The notes beneath the pieces were generated by a model. The model was not told the DNA's origin. It worked only from the letters and a program-made list of their open reading frames with translations, and made no database searches. From NCBI GenBank assembly GCA_022575985.1, contig JAKSXM010000007.1, forward strand, positions 20,338,501-20,402,500: a stretch of 64,000 nucleotides of DNA, read 5' to 3'. The DNA is from Anagrus nilaparvatae. Lineage: Eukaryota > Arthropoda > Insecta > Hymenoptera > Mymaridae. Positions 21,396 through 36,100 of the stretch are shown here, in pieces; the stretch's first letter is position 1, and each line of letters starts with the position of its first letter. A program made the translations under genes and the position numbers.

Positions 21396-23560
21396 GTTAA
21401 AAATTTCTTTTTAACACTCTTCCTCTTTAAATATCTTTTCTTTTCTTTCTTTTATCAGCATTCCAGTCTAATTATTAAACTTATTGTTAGTAAAATTGAT
21501 ATTAACACTATTATAATACGCATAGATTAGACATGCTGTGACAAATATCGTTTTATATTATAATTAATAATAGTTCCCTGTTTTATGTATTTCTCCCAAA
21601 GGGTACCTACTACTGCACATTATAATATTATGCTTTTTATTTCTGTGTGGTCTTGACAAAATAATCATTACTTCTTCTGTATCTAGAATTACATAAATTA
21701 ATAATAGTATGCTTATAACTTTTATTAGAGGGGAGCTTCTAAGTCAATAATTTTTTTTTTTTTTAAGGTTTTAAAATTTTGTAACCTACGTATTCTGAAT
21801 AAGCAAATCTCATTGAATCGATTTAGAAAAAATAATGAAGGCTTTTTTTGACTTTTTTAATAAAATGCATACACTGAAAAAAATTTTCAGTTGTGGCAGT
21901 CGGCATCTTTTTATATTGTTTTAAACGATTCCAAAGTTCTTAAAATATAAAGAAAATTCGAGAGAAAATTAAAAAAAAAAATGATTTTTACTTATTTAAA
22001 TTTTATTATTAGGAGTATGCGTGTCTTATAAGCCCAAAGATGTTTTGAATTTAACAAACAAATTTAAGGCTTAAAAATATTCGAATTTTTTCAAGGCTCA
22101 TACGCCTCTGAATCTTGCAATGTCTAAGCCAATAGAATAGTAATATTTATCAAAAATAAATATAGCTTGCAGCATAAAGTTAATTTTGCTTTTATAGTTC
22201 AAATTTTTCCAAAATATTTCATTTTATGATCTTATTTTTGTATACGCCTAAATAATTAACATACTTGCCTTATACTTATGATGAGCGGATTTTTTTTCTT
22301 ATCTAAACGATTGCAGGAGATTAATAGATCCAAAAAAAAGTCTCATCATGCCATTAGCAGTAATTTAACAAAAAAAATTTGAAATTAGAGTTGTGTAGTT
22401 AGAATTTTGGGTCAGATACTCGAAAATTGTTGGGAATTTTTTCAGATATAGGATTGTACTATGACCTAACCCTGACTTGTCAAGTTTCTTGCGTATTATC
22501 GTATATAAAGAAGCGGATATAAGAAAGTGCTAGATAATTTTTAAAAAATTTTAAATTTTAATTCAACAAGAATGCGTAATTTATACAAACTTAATGTAAA
22601 AAGATATTCAGTCATAAACATAATTAAAACATTAAAGCTTTTATAACAGGGCCCTCACATGCCCCCCTAAAATTTTTCTCCACGTGATAGATTCGCCTTA
22701 ACTGAGTTTTTTACACAGAAATACTGATAAATTATTAAAATTGTATGAAATAAGAGTAGACTATAACTAGAACGTGTGATTTTTTTTATCATTGAATGGG
22801 ATATCTAACTTGACATATTGCCCCAAATTCTCCTTTATATTTATAAAAAAAAAAACAAGTTGCGAGAAAACGATTAGCAGTCCAGTTTTTCTTGTTTAAG
22901 GTATATATATCGGCCCGTCATTGAAGAAAATTATCGATTGGCAATATCTTTTATTGTCGTCATTTTTTTTTTTTTTATACACCAACACACAGTTTCGATA
23001 GTAAAGCCTTTATATATAACATATATATTTTTTTTTTCGCTGAAATTAATTTTAGTTATTGATATTGATATATGGGATAGTACAACTAAATTCAACCAAA
23101 AATTCAAAAAAATTTTTCCAATTTTAGATTTTTACCTTTCAAATAATTTTAAATTTAGTCTGATTTTTGAAGGAAATGTTTTTCAAAAAAAATGTTTTAT
23201 TAATTTTTTTTTTCAACATTTATTCAAAAATTGTCAAATATTTTTGAGTTGTTAATTTTGTTAATAAAAATTCTGAATTTCATCAAATTTTTTACAAGAA
23301 TACAAATTCTTATAAATGATTGTGAGATTCAAAAATACTTGATAAAAAATTCTCTAATTTTACATTTATCAGACTTGCCCATATAACCATTTAAAAAATT
23401 AAAATAAAAATTTTTTTAGTTACTGATAAACAATGTAAAAAAAAACTACTTTTTTAAAAACTTATTTTTTTTATAACTTTTACTGAACACACAGAATATA
23501 TATTTTATATTTATTCATATCAGTACTGGACAAATGGAAATTTTTTTTTTTCATAATGGC
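21396..23560. other. Intron 2 segment, AT-rich
   Basis: No gene or clear repeat. The 105-codon frame at 22938-23255 is a product of T-rich sequence. Confidence 0.45.
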
Positions 23561-24364
23561 ACGCGATCCAATTGTTGACGTTTTAACGCGAAACTATTTT
23601 GTGAGCCGTCTGTCTTTTTTTATTTTGTGCCAACCTGTCCAATGATATTGTTGCATGTAGACTGTAAATATTCGATTTCTCTTCGTTAGTTTAACTTTAT
23701 ATATATATTCTAACGAGACGACACTTAATATATACTAAAATTTAATATATTTTCATAAAAAATAAAATACCTTGTAATATTTATGTAGTGTTCAAAGAAA
23801 TAATAAACAAATATATATAACTTTTTTTTTATCTGATAAAAAATATAAATTTTTTTTTCTGTGAATTGGAAAAAATGTACTCATGGTACAAAAATATTTT
23901 TTTTTTTAGTTTCGGAGAAGTCAATTTTTTTACTTATGTGTAGAAAATTTCGATAATTTTCTTTACTTTAACAAAAAAAAAAGTATGTTTTAAAAAAATT
24001 ACATTTTGTTTTTTATCTACGTAATTTTACGTAACGGTATTTATCGTTGGTAAAAGAAAAAAAATACAAAAATTGTCTTTTTTTTTGCACTACGAACAGT
24101 TTAAATCTTAAAAAATTATTTTACGATCATAAAAAAAAGTCTAATAATTTAAAAACCATTAAATAATGTATAAAAACACATAAATATTTAGAAAATTTCG
24201 TAGAGAGCACTGATTTACGAGTACAGATATAAACTGTCTCATAATCACATGCACATAAGAACACCAAGGAATGATCGTTTTTAAATATAATAAGTTAGAA
24301 AGGTATAAATATAGAAAACAAGAGAGCCAATAGAGGAGAAAAAAGTTAAGGGTTATATATATAA

Positions 24365-24500
24365 AGAAAGATTATTTCAATGTTGGCAGTAATGCCTGTT
24401 ATTAAGCGATGATAATGATTGGTATTATCGCGCGGGTTTATTATAATATAGGGAGCAGCGGACTGGTAGCTACGGATATAAATCATCCTTACTTCCTTCT
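24365..24500. promoter_or_regulatory. Candidate cis-regulatory island
   Basis: Non-repetitive text with TTAAGCGATGATAATGATTGG, TATCGCGCGGG and ATAAATCATCC. The last resembles a Hox/Exd-type TGATTTAT core. It stands out from AT runs on both sides. A similar island lies at about 23565-23690 and a third at about 24725-24800. Confidence 0.25.
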
Positions 24501-24799
24501 TTTGCTTTTGTCTTACAAATCAAACAAATGCATGTGATAAAATTCTACAAATAAATTTTTTTTTTTTAGCACCAAAATATTAAATAATACTAAATTTCAA
24601 AATAATTTTTTAATTTATATAAAATTTAATATCTGAAATGAAATTTTTTACTTTCTTAATATAAAAGAAATAAAAGAAAACTATAAGGGAATATACACAC
24701 ATACATACACGTACACTAACATGCATAACTTGTAACGGTAAGAGGGCGAACACCGGGTAAGGTGTAACGCCCACGCGTATCTGGATCTAATAAATTCAA

Positions 24800-27035
24800 G
24801 ATTTTTGCGCTGGTAAAATTTTAAAATTCACGAACTTGTGTTGGCGATTCAAAAAATCGAAGCATGTAAAAGGCTCTATATATATACCTGACAGAGGCTA
24901 TATCAACATTTTATGGGTACAGTGTGCGTTTTGTTTCACGTGGATTTGATATTATTTTATTATGTATAGTGAGGTTATTTTAATATGGTAAATTGAATGA
25001 AAATTAAACCGTTTTTTTATTAATATTTAAAAAATGGTTTATCGAAAATGTTCAAAGTTATGCAAAAATTGTTTCATGTTTAATTTGAAAAATAGTGTAT
25101 TTTACACAATTTTGTAAATTTTGTAGATACCAAAGAATATTATCAAGTAGGATAATTTTACGTACCCTAATTTTTGTATGAAAATTTATCTTTTAGGCCA
25201 AAAATTGATAATTTTTTGTTCAGAAAATTTAAAAAATTTTAGGTCCATAAGCAACACCTTTCGGTTATTTTCCTATAAAGGATCTAATATAACCAAAAAT
25301 GGTCATATATTAAAATCCATTTTTCCCCAGCAAACACAAGAATTTAACTTTGCTCAATACAATCTACCATTTTCATATTTACAAAACTTGAATTTCACGA
25401 CATTCACAAATCCAAAAAAATTCTTATCATTCTTGGACCCAAAGTTCACCTCAATTTAAAATTCTTCGCTATAAATAATTTTAAGGCTTTTAAAAAAAAA
25501 TTTTGAAATATTTGTCAAAAAATGTATGAGCTAAAAAAGTATATTTCTTTTAAGTATATATATTTCTGTGAAAAAGGCACGCGTCAATCGCGCGAAATAT
25601 CTGTAAGGTGGTCTTTTAACAAATATTTATACATAGATATAACATTTTATATATATAACAAAAAAAAACATGAATTAACCGACACATTTTCTGATATAAA
25701 AAAATTTTTATAGGGAATTTACACAAAAATGAACAATCGCAAGAATTTAAAAGAAACAAAAATTTATACTCGCCTTTTTTTTTAACAAGTTTTAAAGTAT
25801 CTTTACGTGCATTTATTGAAAATATCTGTTAATCGATTTCTACATTTATCATTTATAGTCTATCAAATATCAAATAAATTCATAATTAATCAAAAAAAAT
25901 ATTTTACAAAAAAAAAAAAGATCCCGGAAGAATTTTTTTTATCGTGTAAAACAAACTTATACATACAAAAAAATAATAAATAAAACAAGTTAAAATACAG
26001 TAGCAAAAAAAGATGTGATACTCACCAATATAATCTTGACATTTTCAAGAGCGAGAATAAAAAAAAAAAATGTTTATGTGTGTATAATATAAAATACAAA
26101 TACTGCCTTTTTTTGCAACCGATTAAATATAGATTCTCTTTTGCTTGCACATATTTTGCGTTCTCTTGCATCCCAATAATAAAAGAATATATTTTATATA
26201 AAGGACCGGCTTGCAAAACAAATATGTGAAAACTTTTGCCGACATTTGATGCGGTATAATTTCTTTTACATGATACCAGAATATTTACTTTTAATAATAA
26301 ATAAATGATTTTATTTGATTTTTATATCGAGTATTCAGAAGCGAGTTTTTATTTTTTATTGTAAATATTAACGTTGCAAGAAATTAATTTTTTTATTTAT
26401 TAATGAATAGTAATTTACGAGATAAGTTAGATTTTTTAAGTGATAAATTACGCAGCTTGACAAAAAAAGTTTGGGGATAAAACGTTACTAGGGTACACGT
26501 GAGTATTTTTCAACGCTGAAAACGAATCTGAGGTGAAATTTTGCAATAAACCGTGGAAATTCAATAGACACGTTGGAAAAAATTTTCCAAAATTTTTATA
26601 TAGGATAGGGCACATACTATGGTATAGTTCTAAAGATACTAGAATTCAATTTAAATTTTCAAACTTAGCACTTTCTAAAAAAAATTGAGAAAGTTGTTTT
26701 ATAAACTTTTTGCAAAAATCAAATTTAGCCCAAATTTCGAAAATAAACTTCAAACCAAAATCCACCATAAAAAACATCTTATACCAACAATCAATTAAAA
26801 AAATGTCTTATATCTCATAGTAAACAAATTAAAAATATAAATCCTATAACGTAAAATATATACATCAAAAAGTAAAATAACAACCCATAAACATTGGAAT
26901 TTTATATAATAGAAACTAAAATAGAAATATAGAAAATAAAATTTTCAAGAAATAAATTTATCTTTTTTATTTATATATAAAAAGATTTTCAATAAAAAAG
27001 AAAAAAAAAATTGTATATAAATAAAAATGTATAGA
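24800..27035. other. Intron 2 segment, AT-rich
   Basis: No supported gene. The 93-codon frame at 25178-25459 has no recognisable motif. Confidence 0.45.
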
Positions 27036-27039
27036 AGTT

Positions 27040-27265
27040 GATTGCGTATTCAGGACGCGCTTGCACCAGTTGTCACTGCTGACACATCGTAAGTCAAGTG
27101 TAACTGCACAATCATCTGTATATATTTTATTTATTTATAAAGGTGGTATAGATGTAATGTACAAAAAGAGAAAATAATAATAATATATAAATACATAATC
27201 TTTGAGGACTCAATCGGGAATCCGCTGTATTGGATGCTAATTATTATGTACTCTCGATGTCTTTA
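27040..27265. promoter_or_regulatory. Candidate cis-regulatory island
   Basis: Two complex blocks, 27045-27125 (CAGGACGCGCTTGCACCAGT, ACATCGTAAGTCAAGTG) and 27195-27265 (ACTCAATCGGGAATCCGCTG, GCTAATTATTATG), separated by AT-rich DNA. No coding frame passes through both. Function is inferred only. Confidence 0.25.
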
Positions 27266-27269
27266 TATT

Positions 27270-29400
27270 GAATTCTTTTAATATTTAATTGGACTTGTAA
27301 TATATTATCTATCAAAACATTTTTTTTTTCCTTTTTATTTTTAAATCTTTTCTTACTCTTCTTATTCTTATGCTATTGTTTACTCTTGTTGTTATTGCTG
27401 CTGACAACAAAATTTTTTTTATTTACTTTTTAAAATTCAATGTTTTACTCGTATGGTTCAGGTAGTAAGCTAGAAATCGTATTCTTTGGTTTTTATTTGA
27501 TTTTTCGAACAATTGTTTGTACACTCGTTTAATACACTATCAATGATTTAAGTAATATTTTCGAACTGTGTTACTGTGCTCATCTCAAATTGATTCTGAT
27601 ATGAAATATTCTCTGTAGATTAATTAAATAGTTTTTATTTATTTTTCATAAGTCATCAAAGAAAGGTTTTGTGGTTACTCGAAATTCCAGACCTATTACC
27701 TAAATGTACGGGCTTTGTTTCAGATAGGGTTGGGTCAGATCAAAAAATTAAAAATTTTGATAAAACTAATATTTCGGTTATTTCGGGTATTATTTCCAAC
27801 ACCAAAGCACACACACTAAATAAGTCTATAAAAATATTCAATTTTACACTTTCAGGCTGTCCTGATTGAATTTTAAAGTGATTTATTGAATATTCAATCA
27901 GTTTTAAAATTAACAATTCATGTGTGAATTTAGAAAATTTTACAAATTAATAGGCTTATTTAACTTAAAGTTATACATATTTTAATATATATTAACAACT
28001 ATTATAAAATTTTAGTAAAATTTTTACTACTTGAGTTGTACTTCTGCTACTACCACGCGGGGTTGTAAATTTAACTTTGTGATCAAGAGAAAATTTAATA
28101 TTTAGTAAAAAAAGAGCCAAATTTTCAATTATATTTACTTATTACTAATTTTTTACTTATTTCAATAACATAAAGTCAATTTTAAAAATTTTGAGAGCTA
28201 AAGATAAATAGAAAATACCCAACTTATTGCTTAATTATTAAAATAGAATACACATGTAATATCGATAAAAATATCTCATTTTACACAGTAGTAAATATTA
28301 ACCCCCTAAAAAAAACAAATTATAAAAGACTAATTAAAAATTTTTTTACAAGAATTTACAAAAAAAATACCAATCAACATTTTCATTCAAAAAATTTAAA
28401 ATTTACATAAATTTAATAAAAAATTTATTTTTAGCAATAAATCAAGTAAAAAAATTTTTTTTTGATGAAAAATAAAAAAAATTTGATAAATTAAAAAAAT
28501 ATTCCAAATACCTTACACATGAAAATTTTTTCGTATGCAACATTAAAAAAAGGAGGAAAAACGCCTTCTAAGTAAACTGAATTTAACATATACAGCAGGT
28601 TGGCATATTTAAAAAATTTTTTTATATTCATTTAGTATATTTCAAAAAAAAAAAAAAAAGATGCAAGGCGTTGATGCGAGTTTATATAGAATATTATCTT
28701 TTAAGTAAGTAAAGGATATACTACACATATAATATATAAAGGTTGAAGTGAATCACCTTGGAGCCCAAAAGGCGCGTCCCGCCCATAGTCTTGTATACAT
28801 TCACAAGCCCTTTTTTTTTTTTATTATTTTCATATATTAAATATTTTTTTTACATTCATATATTTTGTGGACCAAAAACGTTAATTTTTTTAATGAGATA
28901 TGTATTACATTTATTCATTTTTAAATTCCTTACTGCTTTTTTTTTACACCTTTAGAAAATATTTATTAAATAATAATATTAATTAATTTATATTTACTGT
29001 TTTTTTTTTGCTTTTACTGTGGTGTGTGTGTGTGTGTAGTAATAAGTTAATCATCATAATACCTTAAATGGATAAATTAATGATGCTTCTAATATCTTTA
29101 TTTAATGTTGCATTTAATAGTTTAGTCAATAAGCGAAACCTATTATTTATTTTACATTTAGTTAAGTTTTTAATATTTTTTATGTTTGTTTGTCTATTTT
29201 ATTGCTACGTTTTTTTTTTAGTCTTAGTTTATGTAGAATTTACATATATTTAGGGCTGGAAAGATAATTTGAAGAATTGGATTTTATTTATGTGTGTAAG
29301 GCTGGTTAATGCATATTAGCTCCGATGTTAATCAAATTTTTTTCATTAATTATATTGAGATTAGACTAATCAATTTAAACTTACTCAAATTGACTTTTTA
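27270..29400. other. Intron 2 segment, AT-rich
   Basis: No gene. Contains a (TG)n run at about 29023-29037 and a short GC-richer block at about 28745-28810. Confidence 0.4.
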
Positions 29401-29410
29401 GAAGTTATCT

Positions 29411-29613
29411 TAAGGAAGCTCTATCTGCCACTGGGTATCATCGTGTAGTACAATTTGAAACTGACAATGAAACGTTTTAAAATATATATTTATTTATAAT
29501 AATTTTTTAATGAAAGAGTCGGTGCTTTTCGGTATTTGATACTAGAAATTAAAATATCTCAGTTTCAAAATGTTTCACTCGACGATATCCAGTAGTGGAT
29601 AGAACGTCCTTAA
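29411..29613. repeat. 200-bp foldback element
   Basis: The left arm (AAGGAAGCTCTATCTGCCAC... from 29412) is the imperfect reverse complement of the right arm (...GTAGTGGATAGAACGTCCTT ending 29611). Complementarity runs about 65 bp per arm, including GGGTATCATCG/CGACGATATCC and TTTGAAACTGA/CTCAGTTTCAAA, around an AT-rich loop. No coding capacity. Confidence 0.7.
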
Positions 29614-31457
29614 AATTTCACCAAACCGATTAAATAGTCCCAAATAGAGTTTTTAATATGTTATTAAAAAATTTTAAAACTTTCTTGACCTTTTTACAGT
29701 TAGTCAAAAAGCACCTGTTTCTAACCTCATCATTTTCAATTAATTAAGATTATCTTTGAATTAAATGATCCAAAAATTCTTCAAAAACAACGTCCAATCT
29801 AATATACACACACTCATACATATTACACAATAAAATTAACTATAAAGAAATAAGACATAAAATTTTGGAATGCGTACACCCAGTAAACCAAATACCCTGC
29901 GAACCCTATTGCCTATATCATTTTATAAAATATATTAATTCAATCTATTGTTAAGTAATGAAACTAACAAAAAAAAAGGAACCTATTTAAAAAACATCTA
30001 TTGTCAATTTTTCTATTATGAGTAAATGAAATGAACCACATGAAAAAAATAAAAAAAGACTATCGAATTTCTTTTTTCTCAGGTGCATGATCGTCGTGTA
30101 CTTAAAATATATTACTGCTCTATTCAATAATCTTTTATAAGACCAATTTATTTTGTACTCGTGCTCAAATAAGTCTAAATAATAAATTAAACTATTAAGA
30201 ATGTCGAAACATTTTTATGTGTTTTGTGTTTGGTTGTTGTACTACTATATCATTTTTTTTTTTTAATGATATGTTGAGTTGTTGATATTATACTTGTTTT
30301 TTATTACGTGTAATTATTAATTTTGAATTCTATTTATTAACTTTATGAGAGTACTGTTAAAAATGATTCGAGGGCTGTTTTCATATTTTAAAATTTTATT
30401 TTCAGTGTTTATAGTAAAATAACCAAAATTAATAAAAACTTTTGAATTTCACAATATTATTTCGATATTTTATGACAGATTTAATTTAATAACCAAAGAA
30501 AAACTATAAAAAAAAAATAAATAAAAAAAATCAGTAGTTACATGATGGAGTCTGCATGTCATGACTTAACAAAAAAAAATAACATTTTTTTATTTTACAA
30601 TTATAAGATATATGATTGTACTTCAAAGTTTAACTGCTATTAAAAATGATGATATTGAGAAAATGTTAAAAAATAAAACAGATGTCTGTGACGAGGTATT
30701 CTAGATAAATTGGAACATTTAGAAACTGTAATTTTTATTAAATTCTAATTTATTTAATATAAAAAGTGTGATGACTTAATGTAAATTTGATGCTAAAGTA
30801 GAAAGACTTTGAAAATTTCAGTTGTTTGGTTCTTATTTTATTATTGGTCAGTATTTTAGATTCTTGGACTGCATAAGAAATGTAAATTTTTATTTTTTTA
30901 TTCATACATTTGGATAATTTTTATTTTCGTAAGTTTGAATTTTTAGCACAAAAATACCAAAATTTCCCCTCAAATTTTTAAAAATTATAAAAAAGCCTGA
31001 TATTTTCCAAAAATCCAATTAACGCTAATTTTTTAATCATTCTATTATAATAAAATTGAACATTTTCACAACCAGATTAGAAACATTAATGCATAAAATG
31101 AAATAAAGATTTGCCATTAATATTTAATTATAAGAGTTCAATAATATACCCTAACTTGTGATATAGCATTGAACTCTCATCTATGTTCTTTATTTTTTTA
31201 TATATGTAAAGACCATAAAATCCATATTTCTTTATATTTTTCTTATAGAATAATAATTTTTTCATAAGTGAATAAATAATAAGAAAATAAAGAAAAAATG
31301 TGCAGAGCTACAATTTTTTTCTTTTGCATAATTTATTGGTAATATTGTATATGGGTAGAAATCTTAATTGTCTTGGATTTCTTTGTGCAAAAAATAATCG
31401 TCAACTATTGAATTTTTTTAATTATTGCTGGAGAATTTTTTTATTTTTTGAACATGG
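29614..31457. other. Intron 2 segment, AT-rich
   Basis: No gene or repeat family recognised. Confidence 0.4.
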
Positions 31458-31596
31458 TACACACCTACAAACCAAACCTAAAAGAGTTTTTTGTTACGCA
31501 GAAAAGATTGAATGCTTATTTAATTCCTCTCTAAAGAATTAAATAAACATTCAATCTTTTCTGCGTAACAAAAAACTCTTTTAGGTTTGGTGTGTA
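31458..31596. repeat. Hairpin element, family A copy 1
   Basis: Long near-perfect inverted repeat. The left arm reads TACACACC...AAACCAAACCTAAAAGAG, then TTTTTTGTTACGCAGAAAAG. The right arm is its reverse complement, ending CTTTTAGGTTTGGTGTGTA at 31596. The left end carries a short extra ACAAACC-type insertion. A second copy with the same terminal sequence lies at 56963-57216. Confidence 0.8.
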
Positions 31597-31929
31597 AGCT
31601 ATCTTGAAATTAAAGAAATAAAAATAGTTATTCGTTAACCAAGGGATAAAATATGGGGTTTGAACTTCCTTGCAGTTGTATACAAGTGAACGAGAATTTC
31701 ATATATTTTGCCCCATAGTTTAACATGTGGTTTTTTATCAAAAGCAAAAAAAACGAACATTAAAATAAATAAAAATGTAGTCATTGTTAGCACTTGTTGT
31801 AAAAAAATAATTTTTTGAATAATTTTATTGATTTATCATTTTAGCATTTGATATACTTAAAAATGTTTGTACTACTACTCACATAAGTTGTTAAAATTGA
31901 AAAATGGAAAAAAGAAATAGTACATTACG

Positions 31930-32150
31930 ATCCATGGACAGTGAAATAAAGAATGGCCCGAATCACACGTGAATTACTTTTCGAGGCGAAGTCCAGGATA
32001 GTAAACTGCAATTTAGGGCATTAATTTTTTAAAGGTCCAAGATCGTATACTATTTTTTTCATCAGTGGCAAGAAAACAACTTTTCTGGACACTTTGTGAC
32101 CGAGAAGTACGTGCTTTCAGGCCACTTATAAGAAAAATATATTTGACTTT
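31930..32150. repeat. Foldback repeat, dispersed family B copy 2
   Basis: Shares with 2915-3135 the order AAAGAATGGCCCGAATC, then TCGAGGCGAAG (loop), then CAATTTAGGGCATTA, and further on AGATCGTATACTATTTTTTT and ATCAGTGGCAAGAAAAC. It is oriented opposite to copy 1. Confidence 0.6.
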
Positions 32151-32299
32151 GTTCTAATTTTTAGGCCAATTTTTTGAGTTATAGAATATCTTATTCAAAT
32201 TAATTCAAAAAATTCAAATATCAGCCCATATATCTCATAAAACGTCGATCTTTACACAGAAAACTTGTACGTTGATCTATTACCACAAGTCTTATGTAC

Positions 32300-32690
32300 A
32301 ACATTATAAAAGTTCGCGAGAACCGTCAAGATATATATATTATAAATATAGAAAAAGAAATGAAGGGAAGAACCGCGAATAAAATGAGGGAGGACAAGGG
32401 GGACCTAAAGAAGCAAAGTGAGATAGATAAAAGAAAAATAATACATTTACAAAGGCAGGATGCCGCAGCGGCATGCCGACCTCAAACTTAAAAAAAAAAG
32501 ATCCATGCTGACCTAACCTCTATATATATACATGTATATCACCTGTACGAGTTTGCGTGCGCATCAACCGCCCCTGAGCTTCTCCACCTACTATATATAT
32601 ATGTGTGTGTGCATTTATATGACTGTGAACTATCCCTTTTTTCTTCTCTTCCCGGGCTAAAAAGCTACAATTTCCCTCCCTAATATTTTG
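32300..32690. promoter_or_regulatory. Candidate cis-regulatory island
   Basis: About 390 bp of higher-complexity sequence in AT-rich DNA: GAAGGGAAGAACCGCGAATA, a perfect odd palindrome ATGCCGCAGCGGCAT at about 32460, GCATCAACCGCCCCTGAGC and TTCCCGGGC. Small frames here have no family features. More complex sequence continues at about 32850-33120. Regulatory role is inferred. Confidence 0.25.
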
Positions 32691-33139
32691 ATCACGCGAT
32701 ATATTATAACAAAAATATTCATTTTTTTTAAAATAATTAGAACTTCTTTTGTATTATTTATGCAAACAAAACTACTATATAATATTGAGTGCGAAAGATT
32801 GTTTGGTAAATATATCAACGGTTTTTAAGGAGGTAATATTAGTTCAAGAGCCTCTCAAAAGGTGTGTTAAAGAAAGAAACATGTGGGTAGAGTATACAGA
32901 GCTTACAATACATAGAAAATCGCTTCCGGATGGACAATGTCGAGTTGTTAGGATATAGAAAAAAAAGACAGCTCTTCAGAAGGAACCCTGTCATTATATA
33001 TATATATATGGCAGACACCGTATGTTTCTATGGTTCCGCTAGGTTAAACCCCTCGAGAATTTATTTTATTTTTCAGCCCTCTGCAGTCGCATATATACAA
33101 CCTGTCGTTGAACTTTTTTCTCGGTATAAATACTGCATT

Positions 33140-36100
33140 TTTTGTTTTATTAAAAAAAACTAAAAAAAAAATTGTGTTGGTACCTAAAATTCAATTTTAC
33201 GTAATTTATTATGTAATATATGATTAAAAAATAATGATACAATAAAATTAAAGAGCAATATAATATTAAGTGTATAAAAGAAATTTTTCTGCCACTTTAT
33301 AAATATATGGCGTCTGAGTTAATAAAAAGCGCCTTGAGCTTCGATATATGTAACTGATATGCAAGCACCACTGTACTGTACTCTATACATATATTTATGA
33401 CCAAACCTTTTTTATTCTCAAGTATATGCTTTTTAATGTTTGTTTGTGTATGCATGAATAAAATCAAGAATTTTTTTTTTTTGGGCTTGTATGGAATTAT
33501 TTTTATTAATATATTTTGTAGTATTAAAATAATTTTTAAAAGCTACTGTTTAATGTTAGGTTGGATTTCTTGGGCTGTAGTTTGTAAGGCTTTGAGAAAA
33601 CACGTTTTATTGTTGGTTGTGATGTACTGTATGAATGAAATGTAAAGTAGCTGTAGCATGTCAGGGTTATTTGAAATCGTTGAATTTTATTAATTTTTGT
33701 AATATCGAAAAATGTATCAATTTGAAGAATATTTTAAAATTTGAAAGATAATTTATATTTGAAAAAAGTATTGTAAGGTTATGATACTGCTTTATTTTTT
33801 TGAATTGCTTTAAAAATTCAAGCGGACTCATTGCAAACGAATATTCAAACAAAATTCAAAAAGTGAGAATAACTATCAATTCTGTTATTAAAAAAGCTCA
33901 CAAAACTAAAAACAATATTAAATTATTCAGGTAAACTCTAGAATGGACAAAAATAAATTATTAATTAGCATCTAAACAATAAACCACCCTCACACAAACT
34001 CTGCTGGTAAAAAATACTCTATTTAGAGCCAATTAATCGTTTTTACAAAAAGATGTCAATTATATAGAAAAAAGATTTTTCTCTGATTTTTAATCAATAA
34101 ACTTGAAATCAATATCAGTTGTCAAGAAAATTGCACCAGATTTACCTAACATTTTAATTTATGATAAATGACTATTTTTCTCACACTTTGCATTAATTAA
34201 AAAATAGTTGATACAGATATTAGCATTTAAATTAAAAAAACGTCAAATATTTATAATTTTAGTGCTACAATATTTCTAGAACACAACTAAAAAACACACA
34301 CGAGTACAATTTTAAAATAAAAAAAAAATTGTTTTTTATAAAATAACATTTTACGTAAGTAGATATTCTAAAAATGAATATAAAAAAAGATTAAAATACG
34401 TGATTGCAGCACCTCGTACTTTTTATAATAAAAATGTCTATATAAATGGCCTTCATCAACAAAGAGCCTCCTATTTATCTACACGTACTTTCGTTTCTAT
34501 TACTTTTTGTAATAGAACAAAATATCTTATAAAAAATTATTATATTTTTAAATAAATTTATTATTATCAAAAAAAAAAAAATAGTTTATATAAACAAAAA
34601 AAAAATATTTTTTTTTTTGCATCGTTATGCGTTATAAGTGCGCACTGATGCATGGAATTTTGAACAATAATTATTCTTGTCGTATTATAGTTTTATACTG
34701 AATTATTTTTTTTTTTTTTTTTGTAAAAAATGACGAAATTTTTTTTTTATGACCGGAATCTCTAAAACTTCTAAATATCATCAATATATATATAACTTCT
34801 ATTATGTGTTTATATCTGAATAAAAAATCTGTCAAACGTGTGAATATAAAAAAAAAATACACAACGTAGTACGAATTTCGTAATCATTTTTATTACTCTT
34901 TTTTTTTTTATCAGATTTTTTTTTCAAAGTAGTTTAAGGTCTTTGCCAATGAGCCAAAAATAAAATGTAGGTTAAGGTATTTAATGGAATTTAATATGAA
35001 ATAAATTTTTTTTTAGATGATTTAAGTAATTTTTAAACAAATTTTTTGAGTTTAATATTATGGCAAAATTCAGTGTTAAATAATTTTTAATTGAAAATAA
35101 TGTTTAAGGCGAGGTTTAAGGCCTACACTGTTATAAATGAAATATTTCAATCCATTTGTTCCTAAATTGAAGTGAAGGGTTGCAGAAATTGGTTTAAAGT
35201 ATTTTTATCCTAAAGTACACAATGAAAAATAAGTACTCTCAAATAATTTTAAATCCTTGATTTTTCATATTTGTTTTTTAGGCTTATTTTGGTGAATATT
35301 CAAATATTATTTTTTAGTGAAAAATAGTTTAGATGCTTATAGGAAATTTCCTATCTCAGAATTCGATTCCAAAGTTAAAAAGTTCATAGGATACGTTAAT
35401 CTGAAAGCTCCAGATCAAAAAATGATATTTTTTAAATTACTATTTTATCAAATTTTTGATTATTGTATCGTCAAGTCACGTGACCAAATGAAAACCTGAT
35501 CGCAAACTTGGATTCCTTTAGAATTTTTAAATACTCTATAACTTTTGGCAAGCTTTGAATGATTTCTGTGAAAATGGCAAAATTTTAAAGTTAAAACTCA
35601 AAACTACAAAATATAAAAAAATTTAGTAAAATATCATTGGGAAAATTAGATAAAATTTTATACTAACACTACAAAAAAATGAAAAAAAAAAATATATATT
35701 ATAATTTTATTAGAAATAAAAAATCTTGTCTAATAAGACAAGAATAAATTATAAAAAAATAATTAATTTATTTAAAACAATGCTAAGATAAATTCTTAAT
35801 CATTGCATAAATCAAGTTTTATATTCAAACATTTAAATTTTATTATTTTTCATAAATTTTTTTTATTTCATGCAAATTTAAATAATAAATTAAATTTAAC
35901 GTAAATTTGAAAAAATTATTGCAAACTTTACAAGTTAAGATGATCACTGCAAGCAGTTGGTCACTAATTTAATTTTTGCTTGAATACAAAATGATTTTAT
36001 CGATTAAACAACCGCAAAAATATCAATTAAATAAAAATTATTTCACTTGTTGATTCTGTAATTATTTTCACTAAAACTGTAAACTCCCTAATGCGTTTCT

